From the NCBI GenBank assembly GCA_964453575.1, contig CAYVRW010000050.1, forward strand, positions 1-17,221: 17,221 bases of DNA, read 5' to 3'. Shown here piece by piece: positions 1-6,646 of this stretch. Position 1 is the stretch's first letter; every line of letters begins with the position of its first letter. The translations under genes were made by a program, and so were the position numbers. The notes beneath the pieces are model-generated. The model was given only the letters and a program-made list of their open reading frames with translations, did no database searches and was not told the origin of the DNA. Origin of the DNA: JABDBK01 sp964453575. GTDB lineage: Bacteria > Pseudomonadota > Gammaproteobacteria > DSM-16500.

Positions 1-98
1 CCCCGGGTCGCGCCCCCGCCCCTTTTAAACAACAACCCCCGCCCCGGCCCCCCCACCGGGGCGGGGGCACGAAAAAGCAGTGAATTGCGCAACAATGC
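1..98. other. GC-rich low-complexity window edge
   Basis: The first ~70 bases are almost entirely C and G runs, in sharp contrast to the AT-rich remainder of the window. They contain several CCCCGCCCC-like units and a perfect inverted repeat (listed separately). No coding potential is seen. The abrupt composition change at about position 70 fits either an extreme palindromic repeat cut by the window edge or a low-quality contig end. The sequence alone cannot decide which. Confidence 0.5.
36..67 (-). terminator. Possible rho-independent terminator of the tyrosine operon
   Basis: Positions 36-47 (CCCCCGCCCCGG) and 56-67 (CCGGGGCGGGGG) are perfect 12-bp reverse complements around an 8-nt loop. 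Read on the minus strand, the hairpin starts 32 nt after the permease stop and is followed by TTGTTGTTTAAAA, a loose T-rich tract. That is the right place and orientation to end the operon. Doubt comes from the extreme GC content, which is unlike anything else here, and from the proximity to the window end, where assembly errors are common. Confidence 0.35.
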
Positions 99-1295
99 CT
101 ATGTAATAAGTTGATATCCTGATACACCAATCACTACAATCGAAGTTAATATAGCCAATATCAAAGCAGGCTTCCCGCCAAAAACTTTATATTCCATGGG
201 AATTTTTTTGATATAGCGGCAATGCCAAGACATGATGGCTGGCAATAAAGCCTGCAATAAAACACATAACAAACCCGCAATACTCAGAAATAAAATAAAG
301 GCCTTAGGATAAAAAATAACAATAAGCAAAGGCGGTAAAAATGTTGCTAATGTCACAAACCATTTGTCCTTGCCTTCATTAGCCAGATTGAAACCATCAG
401 CAAGGTAATCCGACAATCCTAAGGAAACACAAGCAAAGGCGGTTAAAATACAAATAGAAGTGAATGTTCTTGCCAAAATAGCAATTTTATCGGTAGGTAT
501 ATAATAAGTAATCGAATCAAGTAGCCCTGTCACAGGTTGATTGGCATTTATAAGACGCTCTAAGCCTAATTCACCGCTTAAAGGCACCAGGCCAAAAATG
601 ACGCCAATCCAGGCGATATAAAATACTAAAGGTATGAATGACCCTAATAAAATAGCAAAACGTAATTTTTTAATATCATCTCCAAAATAGTTACGTAAAC
701 TTGGCACAATGATAGAAAAGCCAAATGAAGTAATAGCAACCGTTAACGCTGGAAGTAATAAGGTGACGCTGCCTTTTTCATAATTCACCGGATCAATATG
801 CATAGCAATTAATATCATGAGTAATAAAACAGACCCAAGTTTTATAAACATTAATAGACGATTAAATAGGTCTACATGTTTTATCCCGGCCATGACTACC
901 GCGCCAAATAAAAAAACAAAAAACACTCCACATAACCAAATAGGTACATTAAAACTGATGACACTTAATAAACCGTGTAATACATCCTGACCACCGGCAA
1001 TATAGGCAGAGACTAAGGCATATAAAAAGAACAAATAAATAGTCCAGCATAAAAGAGCGCCCGGGACACCTAGTGTTGCTTTAGCCATGGTGATAACGTT
1101 GCTATTTTTAGGAAAGCATAAATTTACTTCTAAGGTCAGTAAGGCAGTAAAAGTCATTAATGTCCAGCAAAGTACAAAAAGTATGGTGGAATTAACGATG
1201 CCGCCTTGCGCTGTGGCAATAGGTAAGCCTAACATACCGCCGCCTATGCAAGTCCCTGCGATGAGCAATACACCGCCTAGCATCTTAGATTTCAT
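99..1295 (-). CDS. Aromatic amino acid permease (TyrP/Mtr/TnaB, HAAAP family)
   Basis: Probable inner-membrane proton symporter for tyrosine or another aromatic amino acid, 398 aa, matching the usual ~400 aa of TyrP. The N-terminus shows the family signature: a short Lys-containing start, then GGVLLIAGTCIGGGMLGLPI (about residues 7-26) as helix 1. About eleven hydrophobic segments follow to the C-terminus. The ATG at 1295 has an AAGGA Shine-Dalgarno 8 nt upstream and overlaps the last 11 nt of hmgA, so the two are probably translationally coupled. As the last gene of a tyrosine-degradation operon, it most likely brings in the substrate. Family assignment is firm. Tyrosine, rather than tryptophan or phenylalanine, is inferred from context. 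Confidence 0.88.
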   Translation of the reverse strand: MKSKMLGGVLLIAGTCIGGGMLGLPIATAQGGIVNSTILFVLCWTLMTFTALLTLEVNLCFPKNSNVITMAKATLGVPGALLCWTIYLFFLYALVSAYIAGGQDVLHGLLSVISFNVPIWLCGVFFVFLFGAVVMAGIKHVDLFNRLLMFIKLGSVLLLMILIAMHIDPVNYEKGSVTLLLPALTVAITSFGFSIIVPSLRNYFGDDIKKLRFAILLGSFIPLVFYIAWIGVIFGLVPLSGELGLERLINANQPVTGLLDSITYYIPTDKIAILARTFTSICILTAFACVSLGLSDYLADGFNLANEGKDKWFVTLATFLPPLLIVIFYPKAFILFLSIAGLLCVLLQALLPAIMSWHCRYIKKIPMEYKVFGGKPALILAILTSIVVIGVSGYQLIT

Positions 1296-2568
1296 GAGTT
1301 ATTTCCTTAAAATTATTTTTTAATCCTTGCCAGCAAGCTAAATAATCCTTCTGACGATGATCTAATGCATAAGATGTTAATCGCCATATTAAACGTGATT
1401 CAAACATAAATGCCAAGGTATCTTTATAATATTCGGGCTGCAGCGCGGCATTTGATGCTTTATTAAATGCTTCCGCATCAGGCCCATGTGCGGACATGCA
1501 ATTATGTAAACTGCCGCCACCAGGGATAAATCCTGATTCTTTTGCATCATAAATGCCATAAATTAGTCCCATGTATTCATTCATGATATTTCTATGATAA
1601 TAAGGCGGCCTAAAAGTATTCGTTGCGACCATCCATCGGGGTGGAAATATCACAAAATCCACATTCGCCACACCAGGGATGTTGGAAGGCGATGTCAGTA
1701 CGGTAAAAATAGACGGATCAGGGTGGTCATAACTTACCGTATTAATCGTATTAAATTGGTTTAAGTCATATTTATAAGGAACGTAATTACCATGCCATGC
1801 AACGACATCTAAAGGCGAATGTTTGATTGCGGCTTGCCATAAAGATCCTTGAAATTTAGTAAGCAGCTGAAAATCACCATCTTGATTTTCATAATGTGCG
1901 GCAGGAATTTTAAAGTCTCTAGCATGGGCCAATCCATTAGCACCAATGATGCCTAATTCAGGCAATTGAAAAGGCAACCCATAATTTTCACAGATATAAC
2001 CACGCGCTTTATTTTCAGGAAGTGATACTTGAAACTTAATACCTCTAGGAATGACTGCAATTTCACTGGGTTTTAAGTCGATAATGCCAAATTCCGTGTT
2101 GATGATAAGCTTTCCTTCTTGCGGGACTATTAAAAAATCCCCATCGGCATTATAAAAAAAGCAATTCTCCATGGATTTTGTGGCAGCATAAAGATGAATA
2201 GCAGCGCCATTTTGTATTTCCAAACCACCATTTTCTGCAAGTGTGACAAGACTATCGATGAAATGAGTGGGAGCATTAGGGTAGGGTAGAGGGTCCCAGC
2301 GCATTTGGGTAGGCGGCGTTGCATGATGATGCTCTGGCCTGGTCAATAACGCATGTGAATAAGGCTGAAATTCATCATGTAAAACAGAAGGACGAATGCG
2401 ATATAACCAGCTATGTAAATTCATAGTGCGCGGCATGGTAAATGCACTGCCGCTGAGCTGCTCGGCATATAATCCAAAAGGCACTTTTTGCGGCGAGTTT
2501 TGACCTTGTACTAAAGCATTTTTTATGGCTTCAGATTGAAAATGATTGCCAAAACCATTCATATACAT
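1285..2568 (-). CDS. hmgA: Homogentisate 1,2-dioxygenase
   Basis: Cytosolic non-haem Fe(II) ring-cleaving dioxygenase that converts homogentisate to maleylacetoacetate, the third step of tyrosine breakdown. It has 427 aa, close to the usual 430-445. The C-terminal cupin core carries the known ligand motifs: PPYYHRN (His325), NEYMG (Glu331) and SAHGPD (His361). DHPDPSIFTVLT holds the likely catalytic-base His282, equivalent to human His292. The N-terminal GFGNHFQSEA and the FGLYAEQLSGSAFT block are family-typical. The start codon lies 1 nt after the hisC stop, with a GAGGA about 6 nt upstream. A second in-frame ATG two codons later is also possible. In Legionella relatives, loss of this enzyme gives pyomelanin pigment. 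Confidence 0.97.
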   Translation of the reverse strand: MYMNGFGNHFQSEAIKNALVQGQNSPQKVPFGLYAEQLSGSAFTMPRTMNLHSWLYRIRPSVLHDEFQPYSHALLTRPEHHHATPPTQMRWDPLPYPNAPTHFIDSLVTLAENGGLEIQNGAAIHLYAATKSMENCFFYNADGDFLIVPQEGKLIINTEFGIIDLKPSEIAVIPRGIKFQVSLPENKARGYICENYGLPFQLPELGIIGANGLAHARDFKIPAAHYENQDGDFQLLTKFQGSLWQAAIKHSPLDVVAWHGNYVPYKYDLNQFNTINTVSYDHPDPSIFTVLTSPSNIPGVANVDFVIFPPRWMVATNTFRPPYYHRNIMNEYMGLIYGIYDAKESGFIPGGGSLHNCMSAHGPDAEAFNKASNAALQPEYYKDTLAFMFESRLIWRLTSYALDHRQKDYLACWQGLKNNFKEITHEI

Positions 2569-2569
2569 A

Positions 2570-3673
2570 TTAATTCCTCATGATTTGATGTAATGTTTCC
2601 AAGAAACGTTCGTTCTCAGGCTGCGTTCCTACCGTTACACGTAAATGCGTTGGCATACCATAGGCTGATAAAGGTCTTACAATGACGCCGAGAGCTAAAA
2701 GTTTTTGATAAATATCTGATGCATGAGCTTGTACATCGATAGTAATAAAATTACAGACTGAGGGAATGAAAGAAATTTTTAATCGATTTAATCCATCTTC
2801 AAGCTGGCGTAAACCACTATCATTCATTTGCACAGTACGGGCTACATGATCCTGGTCGGAAAGAGCAGCTATGCCCGCTGCTGCCGCTATGGAATTTACA
2901 TTAAAGGGTAATCGCGCACGATTTAACATATCAGTAATTTCTAATGAAGCCACCGCATAACCCAAGCGCAAGGCTGCCAGACCATAAACTTTTGAAAATG
3001 TTCGGGTAACAATGACGTTAGGATATTTTGATAATAATTCCAGAGTATTAGGATAATCTTGCTGGGTGATGTATTCACTATAAGCTTCATCAATGACCAC
3101 TAATACTTTTTGTGATACCGACTCCAGTAAAAGTTTTAAATCAGCTTGTGATGTATAAGTGCCCGTTGGATTATTTGGATTAACAATGAAAATAATACGG
3201 GTTTTTTCAGTTACACTGGCTATCATGCTTTTGATATCATGACCATAATTCATGGCGGGAACTTCGATGATCTTCGCCCCATGGCGTTTAATCAGTAAGG
3301 GAATCGTTAAAAAAGCATATTGCGATATCACAGCTTCATCATTTTTGCTTAAATAGGCATTAATGATGATTTCTAAAATATTTTCCGAGCCATTACCTAT
3401 CGTTAATTGATAAGCAGGCACATTTAAAAAATGGGCTAATGCTTTTTTGAGCTCATAACAACCGCCATCAGGATAAATATGTGATTTTAACAAAGCATTT
3501 TGTGCGGCAAGCATGGCGTTTGGGCTTGCACCAAGTGAGTTTTCATTACTGGCAAGTTTAATAATGGAGTGAATACCTAGTTCTCTTTCAACTTCTTCAA
3601 TCGGTTTTCCAGGTTGATAAGGTGTTAAATTGCTAATGTAATCATTCGCAAGTGAGCGATAATCGATAACCAT
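2570..3673 (-). CDS. hisC: HisC-type PLP aminotransferase, likely aromatic/tyrosine aminotransferase
   Basis: Fold-type I PLP aminotransferase of the histidinol-phosphate aminotransferase family, 367 aa. Visible landmarks are the LTPYQPGKP N-terminus, LASNEN, NPNNPTG (about 165-171), DEAY (195-198), the PLP Schiff-base lysine in TFSKVYGLA (Lys228), and the substrate-binding Arg in LRVTVGT (about 345). I use the ATG at 3673, preceded by AAGG 9 nt upstream. An in-frame TTG at 3706 would extend the protein by 11 residues, but those would be encoded inside an inverted-repeat element and are not conserved family sequence. HisC enzymes often accept aromatic substrates. With no histidine genes around and hpd/hmgA in the same operon, the likely role is tyrosine to 4-hydroxyphenylpyruvate. 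The HisC family is certain; the tyrosine role is inference. Confidence 0.88.
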   Translation of the reverse strand: MVIDYRSLANDYISNLTPYQPGKPIEEVERELGIHSIIKLASNENSLGASPNAMLAAQNALLKSHIYPDGGCYELKKALAHFLNVPAYQLTIGNGSENILEIIINAYLSKNDEAVISQYAFLTIPLLIKRHGAKIIEVPAMNYGHDIKSMIASVTEKTRIIFIVNPNNPTGTYTSQADLKLLLESVSQKVLVVIDEAYSEYITQQDYPNTLELLSKYPNVIVTRTFSKVYGLAALRLGYAVASLEITDMLNRARLPFNVNSIAAAAGIAALSDQDHVARTVQMNDSGLRQLEDGLNRLKISFIPSVCNFITIDVQAHASDIYQKLLALGVIVRPLSAYGMPTHLRVTVGTQPENERFLETLHQIMRN

Positions 3674-3690
3674 ACATGTTTTCCTTGTTT

Positions 3691-3854
3691 TAGGGTCTGT
3701 CGTCAATTAGTTAATAGTGTTTAAAATGCGGTAGAATCGGCTAAAATGGACGAATATTTTCGTTAAATAGCACGCTATTCGCCTCAAATATTCGTCCATT
3801 TTATCTCGATTCCCCACTTTTTAAACTCTATTAACTAATTGACGACAGACCCTA
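3691..3854. repeat. 164-bp imperfect palindrome, MITE-like element 1
   Basis: Both ends start inward with TAGGGTCTGTCGTCAATTAG. The first 27 nt of the two arms are exact reverse complements. The similarity continues through GTTTAAAA and TAAAATGGACGAATATTT, with a few substitutions and a 1-nt indel, so nearly the whole element folds into one long hairpin. No protein is encoded. It fills almost the entire gap between maiA (stop 1 nt away) and hisC. The ends are flanked by TA/TTA, which would fit a TA-duplicating IS630/Tc1-type mobiliser, but the symmetry of the ends makes the true target duplication undecidable here. Confidence 0.8.
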
Positions 3855-3855
3855 A

Positions 3856-4482
3856 TTATTCTTTAGGCCATGCTTTTTGAAATGCAGGGTGCTTTTGGCA
3901 ATGTGCATCGATTCGAGTTAAAGTAGGATATGGGTTGGTATCACAAGCAAAACGTCTTGCGTTATACATTTGTGGTACTAACATAATATCTGCTAAACCA
4001 GGTGCATCCCCGAAACAATAATCATTATCATTTAGAGATAACTGTTTTTCAAGTGCTGAAAACGTTTTATGAATCCAATGGTGATACCAGGAATTTTTTT
4101 GATCTTCGGATAAATTTAAATTTTTGGTTAAATATTGTAATACACGCAAATTATTTAATGGATGTAAATCGGCAGCAATGGCTAACGAAAATGCTCTAAC
4201 TTTGGCTTTATTGAAAGGGTCATGTGGTAATAATGCAGGTGTAGGATAAATCTCATTAAGATATTCAATAATGGCCAGTGATTGGGTAATGATTCTATTG
4301 CCATCTTTATAAGCTGGAACTAATTGTTGCGGATTTAACGTTGTATATTCAGGGCTATGTTGTTCACCGCCGTTATTCACTAGATGAATAGGAATATCTT
4401 TATACTCGATGCCTTTTAAATTTAAAGCAATACGAACTCTAAAACTTGCGGATGAACGATAGTAATTATAAAGTTCTATCAT
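3856..4482 (-). CDS. maiA: Maleylacetoacetate isomerase (zeta-class glutathione S-transferase)
   Basis: Glutathione-dependent cis-trans isomerase converting maleylacetoacetate to fumarylacetoacetate. At 208 aa it is close to the usual ~212. The zeta-class N-terminal motif appears as YYRSSASFRVRIALNLKGI, with the glutathione-activating serine in the SSxS block (residues 10-13). The usual Cys there is Ala, as in many bacterial MaiA proteins. QSLAIIEYL (from 67) is the glutathione-binding segment, and DLHPLNNLRVLQYL begins the helical C-terminal domain. I choose the ATG at 4482, because the family begins at MIELYNYYRSS and AGGTGG lies 6 nt upstream. The longer reading to 4536 adds 18 non-family residues. 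The start lies inside the end of fah (17-nt overlap), which suggests translational coupling. Confidence 0.95.
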   Translation of the reverse strand: MIELYNYYRSSASFRVRIALNLKGIEYKDIPIHLVNNGGEQHSPEYTTLNPQQLVPAYKDGNRIITQSLAIIEYLNEIYPTPALLPHDPFNKAKVRAFSLAIAADLHPLNNLRVLQYLTKNLNLSEDQKNSWYHHWIHKTFSALEKQLSLNDNDYCFGDAPGLADIMLVPQMYNARRFACDTNPYPTLTRIDAHCQKHPAFQKAWPKE

Positions 4483-5458
4483 AAGCCACCACCTTTTGTT
4501 GAATGCGTCCGAAAATACTTTTTTGATTCTCATCAAACATTTCGATACTTACTTGATCACCCGCTTTCATGAATGGTGTAGTGGGTTTACCACTTGCAAT
4601 GATTTCTAACATGCGTTTTTCAGCGAGACATGATGAACCTTTGCTTCTGTCAACATTGGATACCGTTCCCGATCCTATGATGGTGCCGCTGGCTAAATGT
4701 CTTGATTTTGCGGCATGGGCTATTAAAGTAGGAAAATCAAACGTCATATCTGCGCCCGCATTGGGGTTACCAAACAGTTGACCATTTAAATGAGTGACTA
4801 AGGGTAAATGAATTTTTTTACCATCCCAAGCATTATCTAGTTCATCAGGTGTAACAGCTACCGGTGAAAATGCACTTGAGGGTTTACTTTGGAAAAACCC
4901 AAAACCTTTGTTTAATTCAGCAGGTATAAGATTTCGCAGTGAAACATCATTGACTAACATAAATAAACAAATGGCGTTTGCGGCATGTTCAATGGATGTT
5001 TGCATAGGAACATCTTTGGTAATGACTGCAATTTCAGCTTCAAAATCTAATCCCCATGTTTCATTAACCAGTGGGATATCATCTAAAGGTCCTAAAAAAG
5101 TATCAGATCCGCCTTGATACATCAGAGGGTCTGTCCAAAAATCCGCAGGTAATTCCGCGCCTCTTGCTTTACGAACCAGCTCAACATGATTGACGTAAGC
5201 ACTTCCATCAGCCCATTGAAAGGCTCTGGGTAGGGGGGAGCATATATTAAGTTTAGAAAATACTTTAGTTTCTGAAAGCAAGTTATTGTTTAATTTTGCA
5301 TATATTTCTTCGAGTTTGGGTTTGCATTCATCCCAATTATCGAGGGCTTGTTGCATGGTTTGTGCAATGGATGGAACTTCAATAGCATGCTGTAAATCTT
5401 TGCTTACTACAATTAATTGTCCATCTCGTGTATGGTTTTTAATACTGGCTAATTTCAT
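4466..5458 (-). CDS. fahA: Fumarylacetoacetase / FAH-family hydrolase
   Basis: Hydrolyses fumarylacetoacetate to fumarate and acetoacetate, the last step of the pathway. It has 330 aa and is the shorter bacterial FAA-hydrolase type commonly found beside maiA and hmgA, not the ~420-aa eukaryotic form. Landmarks are AFQWADGSAYVNHVELVRKARG, GLDFEAEIAVITKDV (metal-binding Glu region, about residues 135-150), LVNDVSLRN, and the substrate-loop signature SGTIIGSGTVSN near residue 260. An AGAG-type Shine-Dalgarno sits about 8 nt before the ATG, just inside the edge of repeat element 2. Its 3' end overlaps maiA. Some FAH-family members are acylpyruvate hydrolases or decarboxylases; the operon makes fumarylacetoacetase by far the best call. 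Confidence 0.92.
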   Translation of the reverse strand: MKLASIKNHTRDGQLIVVSKDLQHAIEVPSIAQTMQQALDNWDECKPKLEEIYAKLNNNLLSETKVFSKLNICSPLPRAFQWADGSAYVNHVELVRKARGAELPADFWTDPLMYQGGSDTFLGPLDDIPLVNETWGLDFEAEIAVITKDVPMQTSIEHAANAICLFMLVNDVSLRNLIPAELNKGFGFFQSKPSSAFSPVAVTPDELDNAWDGKKIHLPLVTHLNGQLFGNPNAGADMTFDFPTLIAHAAKSRHLASGTIIGSGTVSNVDRSKGSSCLAEKRMLEIIASGKPTTPFMKAGDQVSIEMFDENQKSIFGRIQQKVVAYDRTL

Positions 5459-5478
5459 GATTTATCTCTCTCAACATT

Positions 5479-5583
5479 TGGTGGGCACGTCGCAGGGCTC
5501 CTTTGCCCACCCTACATTTTACAGATTTTATACGTTGTTGTATGTTGTAGGGTGGGCAAAGGAGCTCTGCGACGTGCCCACCA
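5479..5583. repeat. 105-bp inverted repeat, MITE-like element 2 (GGTGGGCA type)
   Basis: Arms 5479-5516 and 5546-5583 are 38 nt each and match as reverse complements at 37 of 38 positions, around a 29-nt AT-rich centre. The ends read TGGTGGGCACG and the inner arm GCCCACCCTACA. This is the widespread GTAGGGTGGGC-type dispersed palindrome seen in many proteobacterial genomes (general knowledge, not checked). It occupies the gap between hpd and fah. As RNA it would form a very stable hairpin inside the polycistronic message. An open frame through it on each strand is a by-product of the palindrome, not a gene. Confidence 0.85.
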
Positions 5584-5589
5584 TGTATA

Positions 5590-6621
5590 TTATTCAGTAC
5601 TAAGCACGCCTCGTTGAATCTGATCAAGCTCTATTGATTCAAACAAAGCCTTAAAATTACCTTCGCCAAACCCTTGATCACCTTTACGTTGAATAATTTC
5701 AAAAAACACCGGCCCTAACATATTTTTTGTAAAAATTTGTAAAAGTAATTCATTTTTAGCGTGCGTATTGCCATCAATTAAAATTTTATTCGCTTTAAGT
5801 CGTTGCACATCTTCCCCATGATTAGGCAGGCGTTTTTCTATCAAATTATAATAAGTATCGGGGGTATCTAAAAATTGTAATTGATTTTGTTTTAATGTTT
5901 CAACAGAGTTATAGATGTCATCTGTGCCCAAAGCGATGTGTTGAATACCTTCGCCATTAAAATCTTTCAAAAACTCCTCAATTTGGGATTTATCATCAGA
6001 TGATTCATTAAGTGGAATTCGGATTTTACCGCACGGACTTGTCATGGCGCGGCTTTTTAAACCGGTTAGCTTGCCTTCGATATCAAAATAGCGAATTTCT
6101 TTAAAATTAAAAATGCTTTCATAAAATTGTGCTAATTTGTCCATATTGCCGCGATATAAATTATGAGTGACATGGTCAATATAAGTAAGACCGCAATCGG
6201 TATGCGAGGCATGATCAAGTTTAGCAAAATTATTTAAATAACTCGATTTGTCATCAATAAAATAAATTAAAGTGCCGCCAACACCATAAATAGCCGGAGT
6301 ATTATATATGGTTGTTGGACAAGGCTTTGCCCCCATTGCAAGTGCGTGTTCATAAGCTTTTTCTGCATCATGCATTCTCCATCCCATGGCACATGTGGAT
6401 GGCCCATGTAATTCTGCACATTGACTTGCCATGCTGTTTTTTTCAAGATTTATTAAAAAACGAATATCATTTTGTTGATAAAGCGTAATATCTGATGAAT
6501 GATGTTTTGCAACCGGTGAAAATCCCATTTGCCGAAATTGTTCATCAAGTGTTTTGAAGTCGTGGGTGGTGAATTCAAGAAATTCGAATCCATTGGTACC
6601 AGCAGGATTATTATTTTTCAT
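5590..6621 (-). CDS. hpd: 4-hydroxyphenylpyruvate dioxygenase (legiolysin-type)
   Basis: Fe(II) enzyme of the vicinal-oxygen-chelate fold that turns 4-hydroxyphenylpyruvate into homogentisate and CO2. It has 343 aa, typical of bacterial HPPD (~350). The three iron ligands are recognisable: His150 in YIDHVTHN, His228 in GIQHIALGT and Glu308 in GPVFFEIIQRKGDQGFGEGN, the family's C-terminal signature. GWRMHDAEKAY lies in the N-terminal non-catalytic half. The start ATG has GAGGT 7 nt upstream. It follows the MFS gene after 25 nt. The Legionella homologue (legiolysin, Lly) makes the homogentisate that oxidises to brown pigment and promotes ferric reduction. Here hmgA is intact, so homogentisate should normally be consumed. 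Confidence 0.97.
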   Translation of the reverse strand: MKNNNPAGTNGFEFLEFTTHDFKTLDEQFRQMGFSPVAKHHSSDITLYQQNDIRFLINLEKNSMASQCAELHGPSTCAMGWRMHDAEKAYEHALAMGAKPCPTTIYNTPAIYGVGGTLIYFIDDKSSYLNNFAKLDHASHTDCGLTYIDHVTHNLYRGNMDKLAQFYESIFNFKEIRYFDIEGKLTGLKSRAMTSPCGKIRIPLNESSDDKSQIEEFLKDFNGEGIQHIALGTDDIYNSVETLKQNQLQFLDTPDTYYNLIEKRLPNHGEDVQRLKANKILIDGNTHAKNELLLQIFTKNMLGPVFFEIIQRKGDQGFGEGNFKALFESIELDQIQRGVLSTE

Positions 6622-6646
6622 TTGTTATACCTCTTTAGTTGGATTA

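Noticed and set aside
3673..3706. Extended HisC start at TTG 3706
   Set aside because: The extra residues are encoded in the repeat element and do not resemble HisC N-termini; ATG 3673 has a good Shine-Dalgarno and matches the family start.
4483..4536. Extended MaiA start at 4536
   Set aside because: The extra 18 residues read out of the fah frame region and precede the conserved MIELYNYYRSS start; ATG 4482 has AGGTGG upstream.
5286..5627. Open frames of 105 aa (plus) and 62 aa (minus) across the hpd-fah gap
   Set aside because: They run through the inverted-repeat element and into opposite strands of fah and hpd. There is no family resemblance or ribosome site, so they are by-products of the palindrome.
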